Shown in pieces: positions 21,953 through 33,900 of a stretch of 64,000 nucleotides of DNA; position 1 is the stretch's first letter; the number at the start of each line of letters is the position of its first letter. The translations under genes were made by a program, and so were the position numbers. The DNA is from Limonium bicolor (lineage: Eukaryota > Streptophyta > Magnoliopsida > Caryophyllales > Plumbaginaceae), in contig CM041777.1 in the NCBI GenBank assembly GCA_023374045.1, positions 86,794,300-86,858,299 on the forward strand. Reading direction: 5' to 3'. Under the pieces are notes generated by a model. The model saw nothing but the letters and a program-made list of their open reading frames with translations. It did no database searches and was not told where the DNA came from.

Positions 21953-24262
21953 ATGACAGATACTAAATTCAATATCGAGAGTTGAGCCGGCGTGTGAGCT
22001 TCAATCATTGGAAGACTCATGTTTACGCGGTTCTGCTGAGAGAAAATCTTGTGGCGCAATGTTCACCGAATCGCGATTCGATCCCACGATCCTACGATTT
22101 TGCAATCCAAATTCATAGTTACGATCCGGATCACAGGTAGGATCGGAGTCATGTAGGATCGTCAAAGGATCATGATTCCATTGCACGATCCCACGATCCT
22201 GCACTCTAGATTCATAGTACGATCCTACGATCCCATCGATCCCAACTTTATTTATAGTTTATCTTTTTCATATCAATGTGAATTATATCTTAATAAAATA
22301 TAAAGAAACAAAAAGTTCTCAAAATTTTGTAGATAGTTGCATAATCCATAAAATATTATGACTTTGAACATTGCAACTGGATTATTGAAACGACTTGTAT
22401 ATGTAGATTTATTTAAGGTCACTGAGCGGATAAGGATTAAGATTGGAATATCACTTCATGTTACTCTCCATCATGAAAGATTATAATATGTACATGGGTG
22501 TTCAAAAAATGTATAACATTTAAAGTGTTATTTAATATTGTAATGATTGAAAAATTCAAAGTTATAAAGCTCTAAAATAGAAAATGATAAAAGCATAAAA
22601 GAACCAATACAAATTTATAAAATATTATTGATTACTTGTATCATTTTTTTCTTCTTGGTTTATAATTGAAACAATAAGTTGTTAGAACTCATTTTGGCTT
22701 TGTGTTCTATTGCTTACTTACTCTTTTGAATGAGGATGAATAGGAAAACCCTTGATTTTGTTAATAAATAACTTGTAGATCATAATGTTTGTTGGGAGGG
22801 TGATGAAAGAAATAAAAACGCACATAAAAATTATGCAATATGTGGATTTAATTTATGTTTAACTTATCTTATTAAATTTTATCTTTCTTATGGCCAATAT
22901 TATGAGAATTCATATGGTTTGCTTATCTATATTTCAATTTTTGTAAGCATACTATCATTGTTGTGGTCTTAAGTTTTATTTTTAATTCAATAATGTTATA
23001 TATTCTTAATCAAATTAAACTTTATGCTTTAAATAGAAGTTGTTTATAATATATGTATAATTTTGAACAATATTTATTCACTTTTTGTAGGATCAAACGA
23101 TCCCACTATTCGATCCCACGATCCGATCCTAAGGGTCACTTACGATCCTACGCTAGGATCGCGATCCTAAAAACATTGTTGTGGCGGCTATTGAAGGTAA
23201 GCCTGAAACCATGGCGGATGATGCATGGGTTACCCTTGATTGCAAAGCACGGTGTACAATTCATCTCTACTTATCTGAGTCCGTGCTCGATGAGGTGGAA
23301 GATGAGACCACTACGAAGGGATTGTGGGTAAGCTTCAAGCTACCTACATGATAAAGAGCGTCACAAGCAAGATGGTGCATTGGTGTCACTTACAAGATTG
23401 TCGAATGAAGGAAGGAGATAACCTAAGGGCACACATTGATGAGTTCATGGCCATTGTTTCAAGACTAAAGAAACATGATGTGTCGTTGGGAGATGATTTT
23501 TGGGCGTGTGCCTTGCTTTGTTCTTTACCGCCATCGTATGAACATTTTAGAGATACGCTTCTCTTTAATGGCAAGACCCCGGTGCTCTCTGAGATAGTTG
23601 ATCACTTGATCTCCAAGAAGGCGATGGATACTCGTCGTGGGCCCAAAGGCGAGTCATCGTCAGGTGATGGAGATGCTTTGACTGCTCATGGTGGCAAGAA
23701 GAAGGGGAAGGGTAATATGAACAAGGTGAAGTGCTATAATTGTCATGGTCGTGGACATTATAAGCGTGATTGCCCATTGTTAAAAGAGGAGGAGGAAAAC
23801 CCCAAAAGTGTTAATGCTAGTTGTGTTGAAGATTATGGAGTATTGGTTGTTGGAAGGACCCCAAAATCTGGCCGACAATGGATTTTGGACTCTGGTTGCA
23901 TTTATCATATTTGTTATGATCGCTCCATGTTCTTTGACTACAAACCCATTAATGGGGAAGTGCTGCATGTGGGGAACAATGAGCCTTGTGCGGTTGTTAA
24001 CCTAGGAGGGATCAAGCTGCATACATATGATGGAGAAATGCGCTGTCTCAAAAATGTGAGACATGTTCCTGAAGTGTCATGGAATTTGTTGTCCATGGGT
24101 GTTTCGGATGCTGAAGGGATGAGTTTTTCGGGAACGGATGGAGTGGTGGTAGTTTCCAATGGGAATACGGTATTCATGAAAGCGAGGTTGATGAACGGGT
24201 TGTATGTGTTAGAAGTTGACATGGTGTACAACGGGACCGCTTCATGTACTTCGAGTTTTTGA
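21953..24262 (+). pseudogene. Copia gag-protease, interrupted
   Basis: The gag starts at ATG 21953 (MTDTKFNIE) and hits a stop after about ten codons through a small lesion. It continues as HWKTHVYAVLLRENLVA up to the hAT insertion, then resumes at 23187 as AIEGKPETMADDAWVTLDCK. A one-base deletion at about 23327 (GLWGKLQATY expected) separates this from the long open stretch 23324-24262. That stretch carries DEFMAIVSRLKKHDV and LLCSLPPSYEHF, both typical of Copia gag, the zinc knuckle CYNCHGRGHYKRDC (CX2CX4HX4C), and protease WILDSGC, where the usual DSGA is DSGC. It stops at 24262 just before the polypurine tract, so there was never room for pol. Confidence 0.88.
22057..23178. mobile_element. 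hAT-like non-autonomous element in gag (1122 bp)
   Basis: It is flanked by an exact 8-bp duplication TTGTGGCG (22049-22056 and 23179-23186), and removing it with one copy restores the gag frame. Ends are inverted: CAATGTTCACCGAATCGCGA versus the reverse complement of GATCCTAAAAACATTG. Both subterminal regions (22070-22240 and 23085-23170) are packed with GATCCTACGATCC-type repeats in both orientations, as expected for transposase-binding subterminal repeats. The AT-rich core codes for nothing recognisable. The 8-bp TSD points to hAT. Confidence 0.85.
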
Positions 24263-24330
24263 GCAAGTTTGCTGGTTGGAGGAGAGAGAACGTTCATGGC
24301 GTCTTGGTGACGTGGAAGGATTGATCATTA

Positions 24331-24341
24331 AGGGGGGAAAT
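24331..24341 (+). other. Polypurine tract
   Basis: AGGGGGGAAAT sits immediately upstream of the 3' LTR. Confidence 0.88.
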
Positions 24342-24870
24342 TGTTAAGATAATGACTCAATCTGTTACGTTTTATTATGGAGTTAATTGGAAAGTTTCGT
24401 CTTCCGATTGTTAAGTTTCTCATAAGAATTAAAACGGTGAGTTATGAAGTCTTTTGAAAGTTTTCCACTAATAAAGGAGGAGTTAATGAGGAGTTTTAGA
24501 AGAGTTTTTTAGCCGTTTCAATGTAGCTATTTATGGGAGTGTTAGTGGACCATTATACCTGACTTAATGTAACCTTTATGAGTTAAGTTACGGGTTATTC
24601 AAGTGGGTAGTGAAGGGAGTCATCCTCAGTTATAAATAGGATTGTATTCCATGGTTCAAGACAACATCTCAAAATACAAGGGAAACACAATAGCATTAGT
24701 TGGGGTTCGGGAAAATTCTCTTACGATCCTCTTGTAATCTGAAAATTAGTGATCTCCGTGTTCTTCTTCTCCCGTGGATTAGACTTCGGGCCGAACCACG
24801 TTACATCTTGTGTCACTCTTTCATCTGCGTGCGAATTTATTATCTCATAAAATTCTCACCGATCCTAACA
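24342..24870 (+). repeat. 3' LTR of gag-only Copia-type element
   Basis: 529 bp, with the same TATAAATAGG box at about 24631. It ends CCTAACA before GTTTC. Confidence 0.92.
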
Positions 24871-24875
24871 GTTTC

Positions 24876-25883
24876 CATTTGCAAGATTTCTGACACTTAA
24901 TCTCATAAACTCTATGCATGTTTTGTATTTAATTACACTAAATCTATGGCAGTGTTGGGTTTGATTGGATGGTGGGTGTTGCCCAAATCGGTAAGGGATT
25001 AAGGGTATGTGATGGTGGGAGACGCAACATGTCCCGTTGCTGGTTCTGAAAAGAAGTTCATGGCGGTGGACACCACTTATGAATTTAGTTGTTTTGGACC
25101 TTTTTGGATGTCATAGTATCCATTTTGGTGGCTTGGGTCGGTCTATTAGGCTATGACTGTTTACTCTGTATGTTTTTTAGTTGGTTTATATCTTGGTGAT
25201 GATACATATCTACCCTGCTGTGGGGCTTAGTAGTAACTTTTTTTTAATCAGGGGGCTACCATATATAATAGTAACCCATTTCTAGAAGATAGTTCACTAG
25301 TTTTTTAGAATAGATATGTAGTTGGCGGTTTGATGTGTCTGTCTTGAAGAAGGTAAGCAAGAGTGAGCCATAGTCTTGGCACGTTCACTCTCAAACTGCT
25401 CATGTGACGTTCCGGGAAGATTTAGTTGCGCGGAACAAATAGGACCTTTTGGTTACGTTTTTTGTTCATGGTATCCTTATCATGTTATGAATAGAACCTC
25501 CTTCTACTTTGTACTATTTTTAGTTAATGATATTGTCGGTTGTTTCGAAAGAACCTCCTTTTACTTTGATAGTATAAGGAGAGTACCATTCATTATACCC
25601 CAGTGCCGTCACACAAGACTGAACATAACTAAACTCCACTATCCACCCATCATTTTTAGTTATTTGAAACTCCTGATCAGTGGATAACTATACCCAAAAT
25701 AATAATAAAAAAAATGACGGTGGAGAAATACAAATCTACAATTGTCGTCTTGCTACAACACAAACAGTTTTTGGTTATCATAAAGGCTTTTAAAAACGGC
25801 CATAGTGCTAAAAAGGCGTACAACATTCACAAACCGAAATTTAAACAGAAGACGAAGAAAAAAATAGCAACAATTCATAGTAC
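24876..25883. other. Intergenic sequence
   Basis: No supported gene. A 103-codon frame at 25376-25687 and one of 93 codons at 25714-25995 have no recognisable features; the second runs into a repeat shared with 39039-39190. Confidence 0.5.
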
Positions 25884-26035
25884 TGTTAAAAATAGAAAAT
25901 ATATTTATTGTTCAATAATCATGTTTTTAATGAAGTCGCTATTATATGTGAAGTCGTATTTATATATCGAGTCACAACCATGCATAAAGTTTTAATCACT
26001 GAAGAGGCACTTCCTAGTACTTAATAATCACTGAA
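25884..26035 (+). repeat. Probable decayed 5' LTR start of old Copia element
   Basis: It starts TGTTAAAAATAGAAAATA and is about 75-80% similar over about 150 bp to 39039-39190. The pair brackets a degenerate Copia gag-pol, and at the 39-kb end the repeat directly follows a worn polypurine-like tract. That makes an LTR pair more likely than an unrelated dispersed repeat. No PBS could be found downstream. Confidence 0.45.
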
Positions 26036-26630
26036 GTCGCTACTCGCTATTTATTGTTCACATGTTGTGTGCCGTTTTCTTTTTCCCACTCTTCTGTGAC
26101 CAAGGAACTGCGTGTCATCGAAAACAAGGAAATTCTTGCGCTCAGTGCTAGAAGCCGAAACTAGTGAACAAGGAACGTGCTTGTCTCTTCAAACCAGGAA
26201 AGTCTTTTTTAATCTAACAATTATAATTTCCTTTCTATCTCCCTCTTATTCTTGCCTTGAAATCACACACTATATTTTGTGGCATTCAACGAGCGAGTTC
26301 AAGGAGAAAGCATTGGTGAGATTAAAACTGAAAATTAGGAGTGGGGATAAGAAAATACGAAAAACTCGGGCAGAAAGAAAAGAAATCAGGCATAGAGAAA
26401 AAGGTGGAGAAAGATTTACGAGGTGGAGAAAGATTTATGAGAAGAGTATGGCAAAATTATGGAAAAAAGGATAAGCAATCAAGTGTAAAAGGAGGTGAAA
26501 GGAAATCGAAAAGAAAAAACTTTGGCCTAAAAGAATTGTGAAAAAAAGAGAAGAAGTTGTGAAAAAGTGAAGGAAATTGAAAAAAACGGTGTGAAATAAA
26601 AACAACGAAAGAAAGAGAAGTAAAAAAATA
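26036..26630. other. GA-rich low-complexity sequence
   Basis: Purine-rich on the plus strand from about 26300 (GAAAAAG/GAGAAAG runs). The apparent open frames at 26112-26474 and 26341-26541 are Lys/Arg/Glu-rich by composition only. I see no gene. Confidence 0.5.
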
Positions 26631-26828
26631 TCTTTTTCTACCCCTTGGAAGAAGTTCTTTAGGATTTCTCATGTTCCTTTCGCTATGGTCCCATTAGCTA
26701 CTCTTGTAAACATGGTCTCATTCAAACATTGATAGATGAGGGTGAGGTCTTGCTGATCTTTCTTCTGTTATTTTTTCACTTCATCTGCAAGGGTTCTTGA
26801 TGTAATCGTGGTGTCTTTCTCAGCAATG
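26631..26828 (-). pseudogene. Inverted segment of Copia gag
   Basis: The minus strand reads IAEKDTTITSRTLADEVKK then KKDQQDLTLIYQCLNETMF, then TRVANGTIAKGT-stop-EILKNFFQG. This is the N-terminal part of Copia gag in the UBN2 family. The plus-strand gag LQALRGEFEAVQ begins right after it, at about 26833. Flipping about 200 bp in place restores the normal order ...FFQGVEK-LQALRGEFEA..., so this is a local inversion inside one gag gene. Confidence 0.72.
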
Positions 26829-26829
26829 T

Positions 26830-27151
26830 CCTATGCCTTCAAGCATTACGAGGAGAGTTTGAAGCAGTTCAGATTAAAAAATGATATTAGTGTGGTAGAA
26901 AAATTCTTCGCTCTCTACATGCAAGGTTAGGTTATATAGTGGTGGCTATTGAGGAGTCACAAAAGTTGGAGACCATGATAGTAGATCATCTCATGGGGTC
27001 ACTGCAAGCCCATGAAGAAAGATTTACAAAATGAAAAGAATCTTCAACCGAACAAGCCCTAGCCACACAACTCACATTTAAAGACGATGATTGTGAGAAG
27101 ACTGCGGGAGGGTGTGGTCGAGGAAGAGGCCAGGGTAGAGGAAGACAAGGA
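26830..27151 (+). pseudogene. Copia gag, C-terminal part of old element
   Basis: The plus strand reads LQALRGEFEAVQ, then in shifting frames [29 protein letters not shown] and a Gly/Arg-rich GRGRGQGRGRQ. The conserved EES...[12 protein letters not shown] block is diagnostic of Copia gag. Several stops and frameshifts. The gag continues at 28892 beyond the inserted 1.74-kb element. Confidence 0.8.
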
Positions 27152-28891
27152 TGAGAAGTGTAGTAGAAATATGTGTGATTATATCTCTACCACCTAGGTA
27201 GTGTACATATCGTTTTGCGGAATAATGAATTAAATGGGGTTGTCGATCTCAAGGACCTCGTCCAGTTAACTGAAAGTTTATTAATCTAACTGAGAAACTA
27301 AACTAAACTAAACTAAGAAAACAAGAAATGTCACTTTTTCATGTTTACTTAATTCAATTAAAAGACTGACTTAATAAACAAACATAAACTAATAAAACAA
27401 TTAAAATAAACTAAATAAATAAATAAAGAATAAAACTCTAAATCTAAGGAAACATCCCAGATTGTTTTGCAAACCTTCGCTTTCTAAATTTATTAATAAA
27501 CACTCCCCTTATTCTACAATAAACTCAAGAATTATAAATAATTCGTCAACAGTTAAGTCTAATGAATCCTAACCAGTTGTTAGAACTAGAAGTAGACTAA
27601 TGCTCTAATCCGGACACAACCAATCGTCTAAAGAACAGTTTCTATTAGAGTCCGATTAACCTATAGACGGGATCATGCTTCTAGTCGCTAATCAGTTAAA
27701 CTTCCTATGTCTTGTTATCTATCTCAGCTCTCGCGTTTTGATTAGAAAACTACAAACATTGCTTTAATAATTAGCCACAAAATTAAAGCGCATGAAGAAC
27801 AAGAATTAAACTACTGCATTAATAAATTAAAGGAAAGGTCATAAAATAAATCTTAAGATTCATTTTGTTACCCTAATCCGAGGAGCTGGTCTAACTACTC
27901 TAGAATGACTCTAAAAATAACAAACAACGGCATTAAACAAAATTAGAGAAAGGGTAGAGAAAACTCCAGTTGGCAAGTTGACTCTGAATCTCCGCTCCGC
28001 CTCCTACTTTACGTCGATCATCCGTTGGAACTACAAAGTAACAATGGTGATATGTGGTATGGTAGTGTTGGTGGTGGCGTGGTGGATTTCTGGTGTGCAA
28101 ATGGTGATGGACCAGTGAGGAAGTATGTGGACAATGATGGTGGTTGATGGTTTGGCTAATGGAGAATGGTGGATGTGGTGGTCTGATGACATTGGTGTGT
28201 GTGGAAGGCATAGAGCGCCATGCTCTCGGGTCAGGTGTAAAGCATCAATTCTGACCTCCTCTATGTTTTATAAGGTGGCGACGTTTTTCCTAGAATTTTA
28301 TCTTCTTCTCTTCAAATACGTTGTCCCATTTGCTGCTGAGTTGGTCGCGTCTAGATTTGCGTCCGGACATGTATGTCCGGACTTCTCTGTATGTATCACG
28401 TGAGTTTCATTGTTCTGAGGTGTCTGGACTTGTGTCTGATCCATCTCGTCTAGACGGCAGTCCGGACGTCTCTATAGGCGTCGTGCGAGATTCTGCTCTC
28501 TGAAGTGTCCGGACATGCGTCCGGGTCTGAAATCCGGACGCGTTTAGAGCCGTACGACCTTGTCGTCTGTATGTATGTCCGGACAGGACTATAATTCCTT
28601 TTGGCTCTCGTCCGGCCTTGCATGTCTGGACGCAAGGTCGAACACAACTTCAACGGGGCCTAGATTCTTTGTTTTAGCTCTATTTCGCTTCTCGTTTGTT
28701 GTGTTGGAATCCTTATTAGAAAATCTATGCATTTCCTAGAATTGTTCCTACATTAGACACATAAAATGTATCATTTCACATCAAAACATTAATCTAAGGA
28801 AAAAAATATGATAAGTGAGAAATATGACATGAATTGTTATGGAAATAGGAAGAATTAAAGCCCTAAAAATATATGTATTTCGCACTTATCA
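27152..28891. mobile_element. Non-autonomous TIR element (1.74 kb), possibly Mutator-like
   Basis: It interrupts the Gly/Arg-rich part of gag. Ends are imperfect inverted repeats: left TGAGAAGTGTAGTAGAAATA, right the reverse complement of GTATTTCGCACTTATCA. Target duplications are unclear: AGACAAGGA on the left versus AGAAGGATA on the right could be a worn 9-bp repeat. No transposase. The interior holds AT-rich sequence with (TAAAC)n/(TAAA)n at about 27300-27430 and a cluster of CCGGAC palindromes at 28355-28630. Confidence 0.6.
28355..28630. repeat. Cluster of TCCGGAC palindromes
   Basis: TGCGTCCGGACATGTATGTC, GTCCGGACATGCGTCCGG and related GTCCGGAC motifs recur about eight times in 275 bp within the inserted TIR element, with nearby GTCTAGAC variants. 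The design resembles the CCGGAC/TTGC hairpin units of the LARD LTRs but is not homologous base for base. Confidence 0.65.
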
Positions 28892-30558
28892 AGAAGGATA
28901 TGGAAGAGGAAACCAAGTCAATTTTGGGGAAAGAAGCCAAAATTTAAGAGGTCGTGGAAGAAGATACAATCATGATCAAAGAGGAGACAAGTACAAAATT
29001 CAATGCAATAAATGTCAAAATTATGGCCACCTTGCATGCGATTGTTGAAGTGCAGAAAAATCAAATAACGAAGATGAAAAGTTTGCATAAACGATGGAGA
29101 CTAGCATTATGTTGCTGCTCTTAAATCAAATCAAGAATGGTTGCAAAACAAATGGGTGGTATTGTGATAATGCGGAAATCAATCACATGTGTAGAGATAT
29201 AAGCAAGTTTATGGAGATCGATTATTCTATCAATGGATCTGTCCATTTGGAGACAACTCCATAGTACCCATCAAAGGAAAATATACTATAATGATTCACA
29301 GAAAGAATGGTGATCATCAATTCATCGGTAATGTGTATTACATACCAAGCATGAAAAGTATCATTTTAAGTATTGGACAACTCATGGAAGAAGGTTATGA
29401 GATTAATATGAAAAATCTCATGCTTTTCTTAATGGATAATTATGGAATAATGATTGCAAAGGTTCCATTAATGTCAGAAAATAGAATGTTTATTTTTGAT
29501 ATTGAGAATACTACTGTTGAGTGTCTGAAAGCATGTGTCAAAGATGAATCCTGCGTGTGATATCTGAAGCATGGACATGTGAACTATGAAAGATTAAAGA
29601 GGATGAGTCAGAAAAGGATGGTGAAAGGTCTCCCATATATTAACCACTCAGAAAAGTTTTGTGAATGATGTTTGGCCGAAAAGAAATTTAGAAAGAGTTT
29701 TCCCAAGGAATCCACTATGAGAGCGGGAAAGCACTTGAACTTATTCACACTGATGTTTGTAGGCCACTAGCACCAACGTCTTTAGGTTCAAGTCGGTACT
29801 TTCTACTCTTATTGATGATTATAGTAGAAAGACATAGGTTTATTTCTTGAAAGAAATATTTGAGTTTTCTCTATGTTCAAGAAATTCAAGGCTTTCATTG
29901 AAAATCAAAGTGGATATTATAAAGTCAATGAGAATGAACATAGGTGGTGAAGTTACTTCATATGAATTAAATCAGTTTTGTGAAGTAAATGGCATTAGAA
30001 GGTTTCTAATGGTTCCAAGGTCTGCTAAATCAAATGGTGTGGTGGAAAGAAAAAACTGAACCATTCTTAATATGGCTCGAAGTATGTTGAAGAGCAAGGA
30101 GATGTCAAAAGAGTTTTGGGCAGAAGTGGTGGATTGTGCAGTATACTTATCCAACCATTGTCCCACGAGAAGCCTTAATAACAAGTCCCCTCAAGAAGCT
30201 TGGAGTGGTTCCAAGCCAAATTTGTCTCACTTAAAAGTTATTTGGATCCGTTGCTCATGTTCATGTTCCCGATCAAGAAAGAAGAAAGCTTGATGACAAA
30301 ATAAAGAGATACATTTTCATTGGCTATGATCAGCAATCCAAAGGATACGAGCTTTACATTCCAAGTCGTGGAAAGAACCTGGTGAGCAGAGATGTTATTG
30401 TCAATGAAGAAGAATTATGGGACTCAATTCATTAAGATAAGAAGACCTATAGTTTTTTTCCATTCGTCAGAAATGAAGTTCAAGAGGATCGATGAACATC
30501 CTAACCCTGTGTCACCAATGACACCACAACAATCATCTTCTTTAATGTCATCACCCGT
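28892..30558 (+). pseudogene. Copia gag zinc knuckle, protease and integrase remnants
   Basis: After the TIR element, gag resumes with the knuckle CNKCQNYGHLACDC. Then follow a protease-region block (WYCDNAEINHMC, with CDN where DSG is expected; NVYYIPSMKSIILSIGQLME), a GAG-pre-integrase block (KHGHVNYERLKRMSQKRM) and integrase pieces (PRSAKSNGVVERKN, then [20 protein letters not shown] and later KRYIFIGYDQQSKGYELY). Frames change repeatedly and catalytic residues are lost or out of frame. The order is that of Copia (integrase before reverse transcriptase). The longest open pieces are 29291-29560 and 30072-30293. Confidence 0.85.
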
Positions 30559-30842
30559 CACTAGTAAAAATCAAAATTTTTTTGTTACAAAGTTTATACT
30601 AACGACTTAAATTTTTTTGAGACTGCACTAACGATATAACTGTTACAAAATCAGATTTTTAGTAATGATATAACTTTTAATACATAATAAAAGTCGTTAC
30701 AATAAATAATCTGATCTTTTTTTACGCCACCTTTTGTAACGATATGTAACGACTTTTGTCATTACAATAAATTGGATTAGTAACGATTTTGATTTTTGGT
30801 AACAAATTTTTGTTGTTACCAAGATTTTATATTCTAGTAGTG
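30559..30842. mobile_element. CACTA-type MITE (284 bp)
   Basis: Begins CACTAGTAAAAATC and ends TTCTAGTAGTG, so both termini read CACTA inward. Candidate 3-bp duplications are CGT (30556-30558) and CAT (30843-30845), one base different. Subterminal GTTACAA/TTGTAACGA repeats in both orientations fill it. It splits the Ser/Thr-rich linker between integrase and reverse transcriptase of the old Copia element. Confidence 0.8.
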
Positions 30843-30934
30843 CATGACACCTACACAAGCATCTTCTGCTTCATTATCTCCTTCTTCGTCAAGTGAAAAC
30901 TCACGTAATAATCTCTCACGTAGCAATAAATAAA
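30843..30934 (+). pseudogene. Copia pol linker fragment
   Basis: MTPTQASSASLSPSSSSENS continues the linker SPMTPQQSSSLMSSPVT found before the CACTA MITE. Coding similarity ends at about 30930; the N-terminal reverse-transcriptase region expected next is missing. Confidence 0.7.
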
Positions 30935-33900
30935 ACGTCTTACAGCGGAAGAATAAATAATAACAACAATACTCACTCGGGTGTCACCGACCATTACTCG
31001 CCCATGCAAGTAACGAAGCCAAACTCTATCCAACTTCCAACATAAACAAACTACTAACCGCCGTGATAACGAGAAAACTCCTATACATCATACTAAGTCC
31101 ACAAACCATAAACATCGACAAGTGAGCGTCTACCCAATCCCAAATATACATAACCTTACCATAATACAGTTCACCATCTTCATTGTTATACAAACAAACT
31201 CCATGTGCGGTAATTAAAGTAAACCCTAAATACCCTGTTCCCGCACTTCGGCTTCGACAATATCAACAACCTGCATAATGGTGTAGTATCAGCGATAATC
31301 GCTGAGTATGCCGGGCATGGACCCCAATGGTCACTTAGTCATTTTAACCATCTTATTATTAGATTGGTTTCATGCTTTACCATTTTACAGTTATAATCAA
31401 TACTGTAATATAAACATGTATAATATACATAATCCTCCATCCAAACATTCATAACACTTAACCATCCATACAATCCAAACATTCATAATATCTCAAACAA
31501 CAATTGTATATCGAACGTATCGAATAATAGCAGTATAATGTACAATGTACAATCGCCGTAGCGTACAGTTTCCATAGTTAATTTAGCTTGGCCTTTAAGG
31601 CCCCATCCAAACCATGTTTAATTAATACCAGTTGGGCGTCATGTTAAGATAACCCGATAACCTCACCATGGACAGTAGTCCTCCCGTACACACAAAGGTG
31701 CTCATTTCACCAGAGGTCCGGAGGCCCCTGACTATTCTCTTTTGTCTTGTAAGACGTCCATATAAAAGCCGTAGCTACCTTACCCACGATCCAAATAGGG
31801 CTCGTTGGGTATAAACCTGGAGCGGAACCCAATCGGGTACCCCTCAGTGATCATAAATGCGCAACCAGATAGTTCGTAAACTACACTGGATTCCTCACCT
31901 CAACTCACACCATCTCTCTCTCATAATGTTTAAGATCTGCTCTTAGTCTTATGGAGAATATAATTTATTAGTTAGCTGCCCAATGGGTCTCACGCATACC
32001 TAGAAGTAATCTAGGTTATATTCATGTTCGAGATCCATGCTCTAGAGACCGACAATGTCGTGACTCGTTCCTAAGTGTTTTACTTAGGTTGCCATATACT
32101 TAATATTAATACTATGGTATTATATCAAGTAACCGTCTTGTTATCACAATAACGTATATGTATGTTTATATAAGCCGATCTATAGTCGACGTAGTGTTAG
32201 TCCCGTAGGACGCTTGTGCATAAATAATTAATGCAGTAGCACACAATCACATACATGTATCCAAAACACTTAACACACAAGTGATATCAACCAAATCCGA
32301 GCCCAAGGAGTTTCCTTAGGACAACTCGAATCAAACCCCTTTACATACCGTTCACCAAGACCAAGGATGCGCAGTGTAGACCACTAGCTCGTCAAGCGCC
32401 TTCGTCTGAAGTATGATCTAAACGGTAATAAACTATAAGTCAGTCTCCATGACTAACTACATCCGGTATTTCCGAATAACAAGTAACCCCGACAGTTCAT
32501 CCCCGAATTTCTACAGTTATTTGTTACGGGTTTATCTAAACCGGTCGGCTTTGTTACTAAAACTCGTATGTCAAAATATTTCGACTGTTAAGTTTAATTC
32601 ATTATATTTCTTTAATCTTATCCACCATTAAATTTAGGTATATAACCTATAGTTGCATGTATGCATGCATTATTATATTATATTGTATTTTTTTTCATAC
32701 TATATCATTTTCCCACCATCCATTATAATACATTGTATTATATTATCCATTATCTTTAGCAAATTATATTTGCATTCAAAAACTCATAACTTATAGTTTA
32801 TAACTATTTTTGTAATAACCACCACCATTATATTATATGGTTTCCAACCATAATATATATCCATCCTTATATACATTATTCTTGTATATGTATATATTTA
32901 CCACATAGGTAAGTTTCATGAGTTATAAAACTCTTATATTATATGTTACATTTTATCATCTTATATTAGATGATTATTCCCATCAGTCGTATTATATTAT
33001 ACAACTTATATTAAGATTATTATCCTAATATTATGTAACATTTTATGTTGTATAATTACAACTCCTAAGGTTTAATCAATATATACCTTACTTTATAAAT
33101 CTTATTTATTTATAGTTTGTCACATTATTTAATGTGAATATCCTTACTTATATTAATTCCATCTAAACCATATACTTGTTATAACATTTATAACATTATA
33201 GACCATAGTCTAAAATTCATATTTCTAACCTTAATAATTCGGTACAACCCTTATCTTTATTTAAATTCCATTTTGACCACATAACATTACGTAATGTTAT
33301 ACCGTATACTAATATCACATAATATGATATTTTTATTTCCTTTAATTTATAACTTATAGTTTTTATACAAAACTAAATAATATTGCCGCATGGGCACCAT
33401 ATAAAAATCTTATTCTTTTTCATAATCCATAGTTTCCTTTATTTACAAATTCACCCCATTATTTATACCATGTTATATATCATATAATATAACATTTTTA
33501 ACTTATAAAATGGTATAACCTATGGTTATATTTTGTAAAATTCCGAACAGACCCACCAAATTCCTATAATTGCCATTTGGCCCAATTTATAACATATAGT
33601 TTTATAATTTCATTAAAACTATATATTATACACATATCTTAATAAATACTCTTATATAATTCTAAAAATCTCCAAATTTCACCAAAGGGTTATAATTACC
33701 CATACTAACCATATACTTTCGGTATATTACATTTCCACCCGATCTTCTATTCCAAAGTGTCATAATGACATAATAACTATATATTATACATATATAGTTT
33801 ATCTTAATTCCAAAATCAACCAAATAAATTCCTAAAAATTCCTAATAACCCATAGGTGTTTATAATACCATTATACACCCTTAACTTTCGGTAATAACAT

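Larger units (their letters stand above)
21387..24870 (+). mobile_element. Short Copia-type element encoding only gag/protease
   Basis: Complete LTR element: LTRs 21387-21917 and 24342-24870, TGTTAAG...CCTAACA ends, 5-bp TSD GTTTC (21382-21386 and 24871-24875), PBS TGGTATCAAAGC, and tract AGGGGGGAAAT before the 3' LTR. Excluding a nested 1.12-kb hAT-like insertion, the interior is only about 1.3 kb. It encodes gag plus the start of protease, with no integrase, reverse transcriptase or RNase H. It is therefore non-autonomous, comparable with gag-only TR-GAG elements but retaining protease-like sequence. Confidence 0.92.

Noticed and set aside
26112..26541. Lys/Arg/Glu-rich open frames
   Set aside because: Low-complexity purine-rich DNA gives open frames by composition; no motif or promoter supports a gene.
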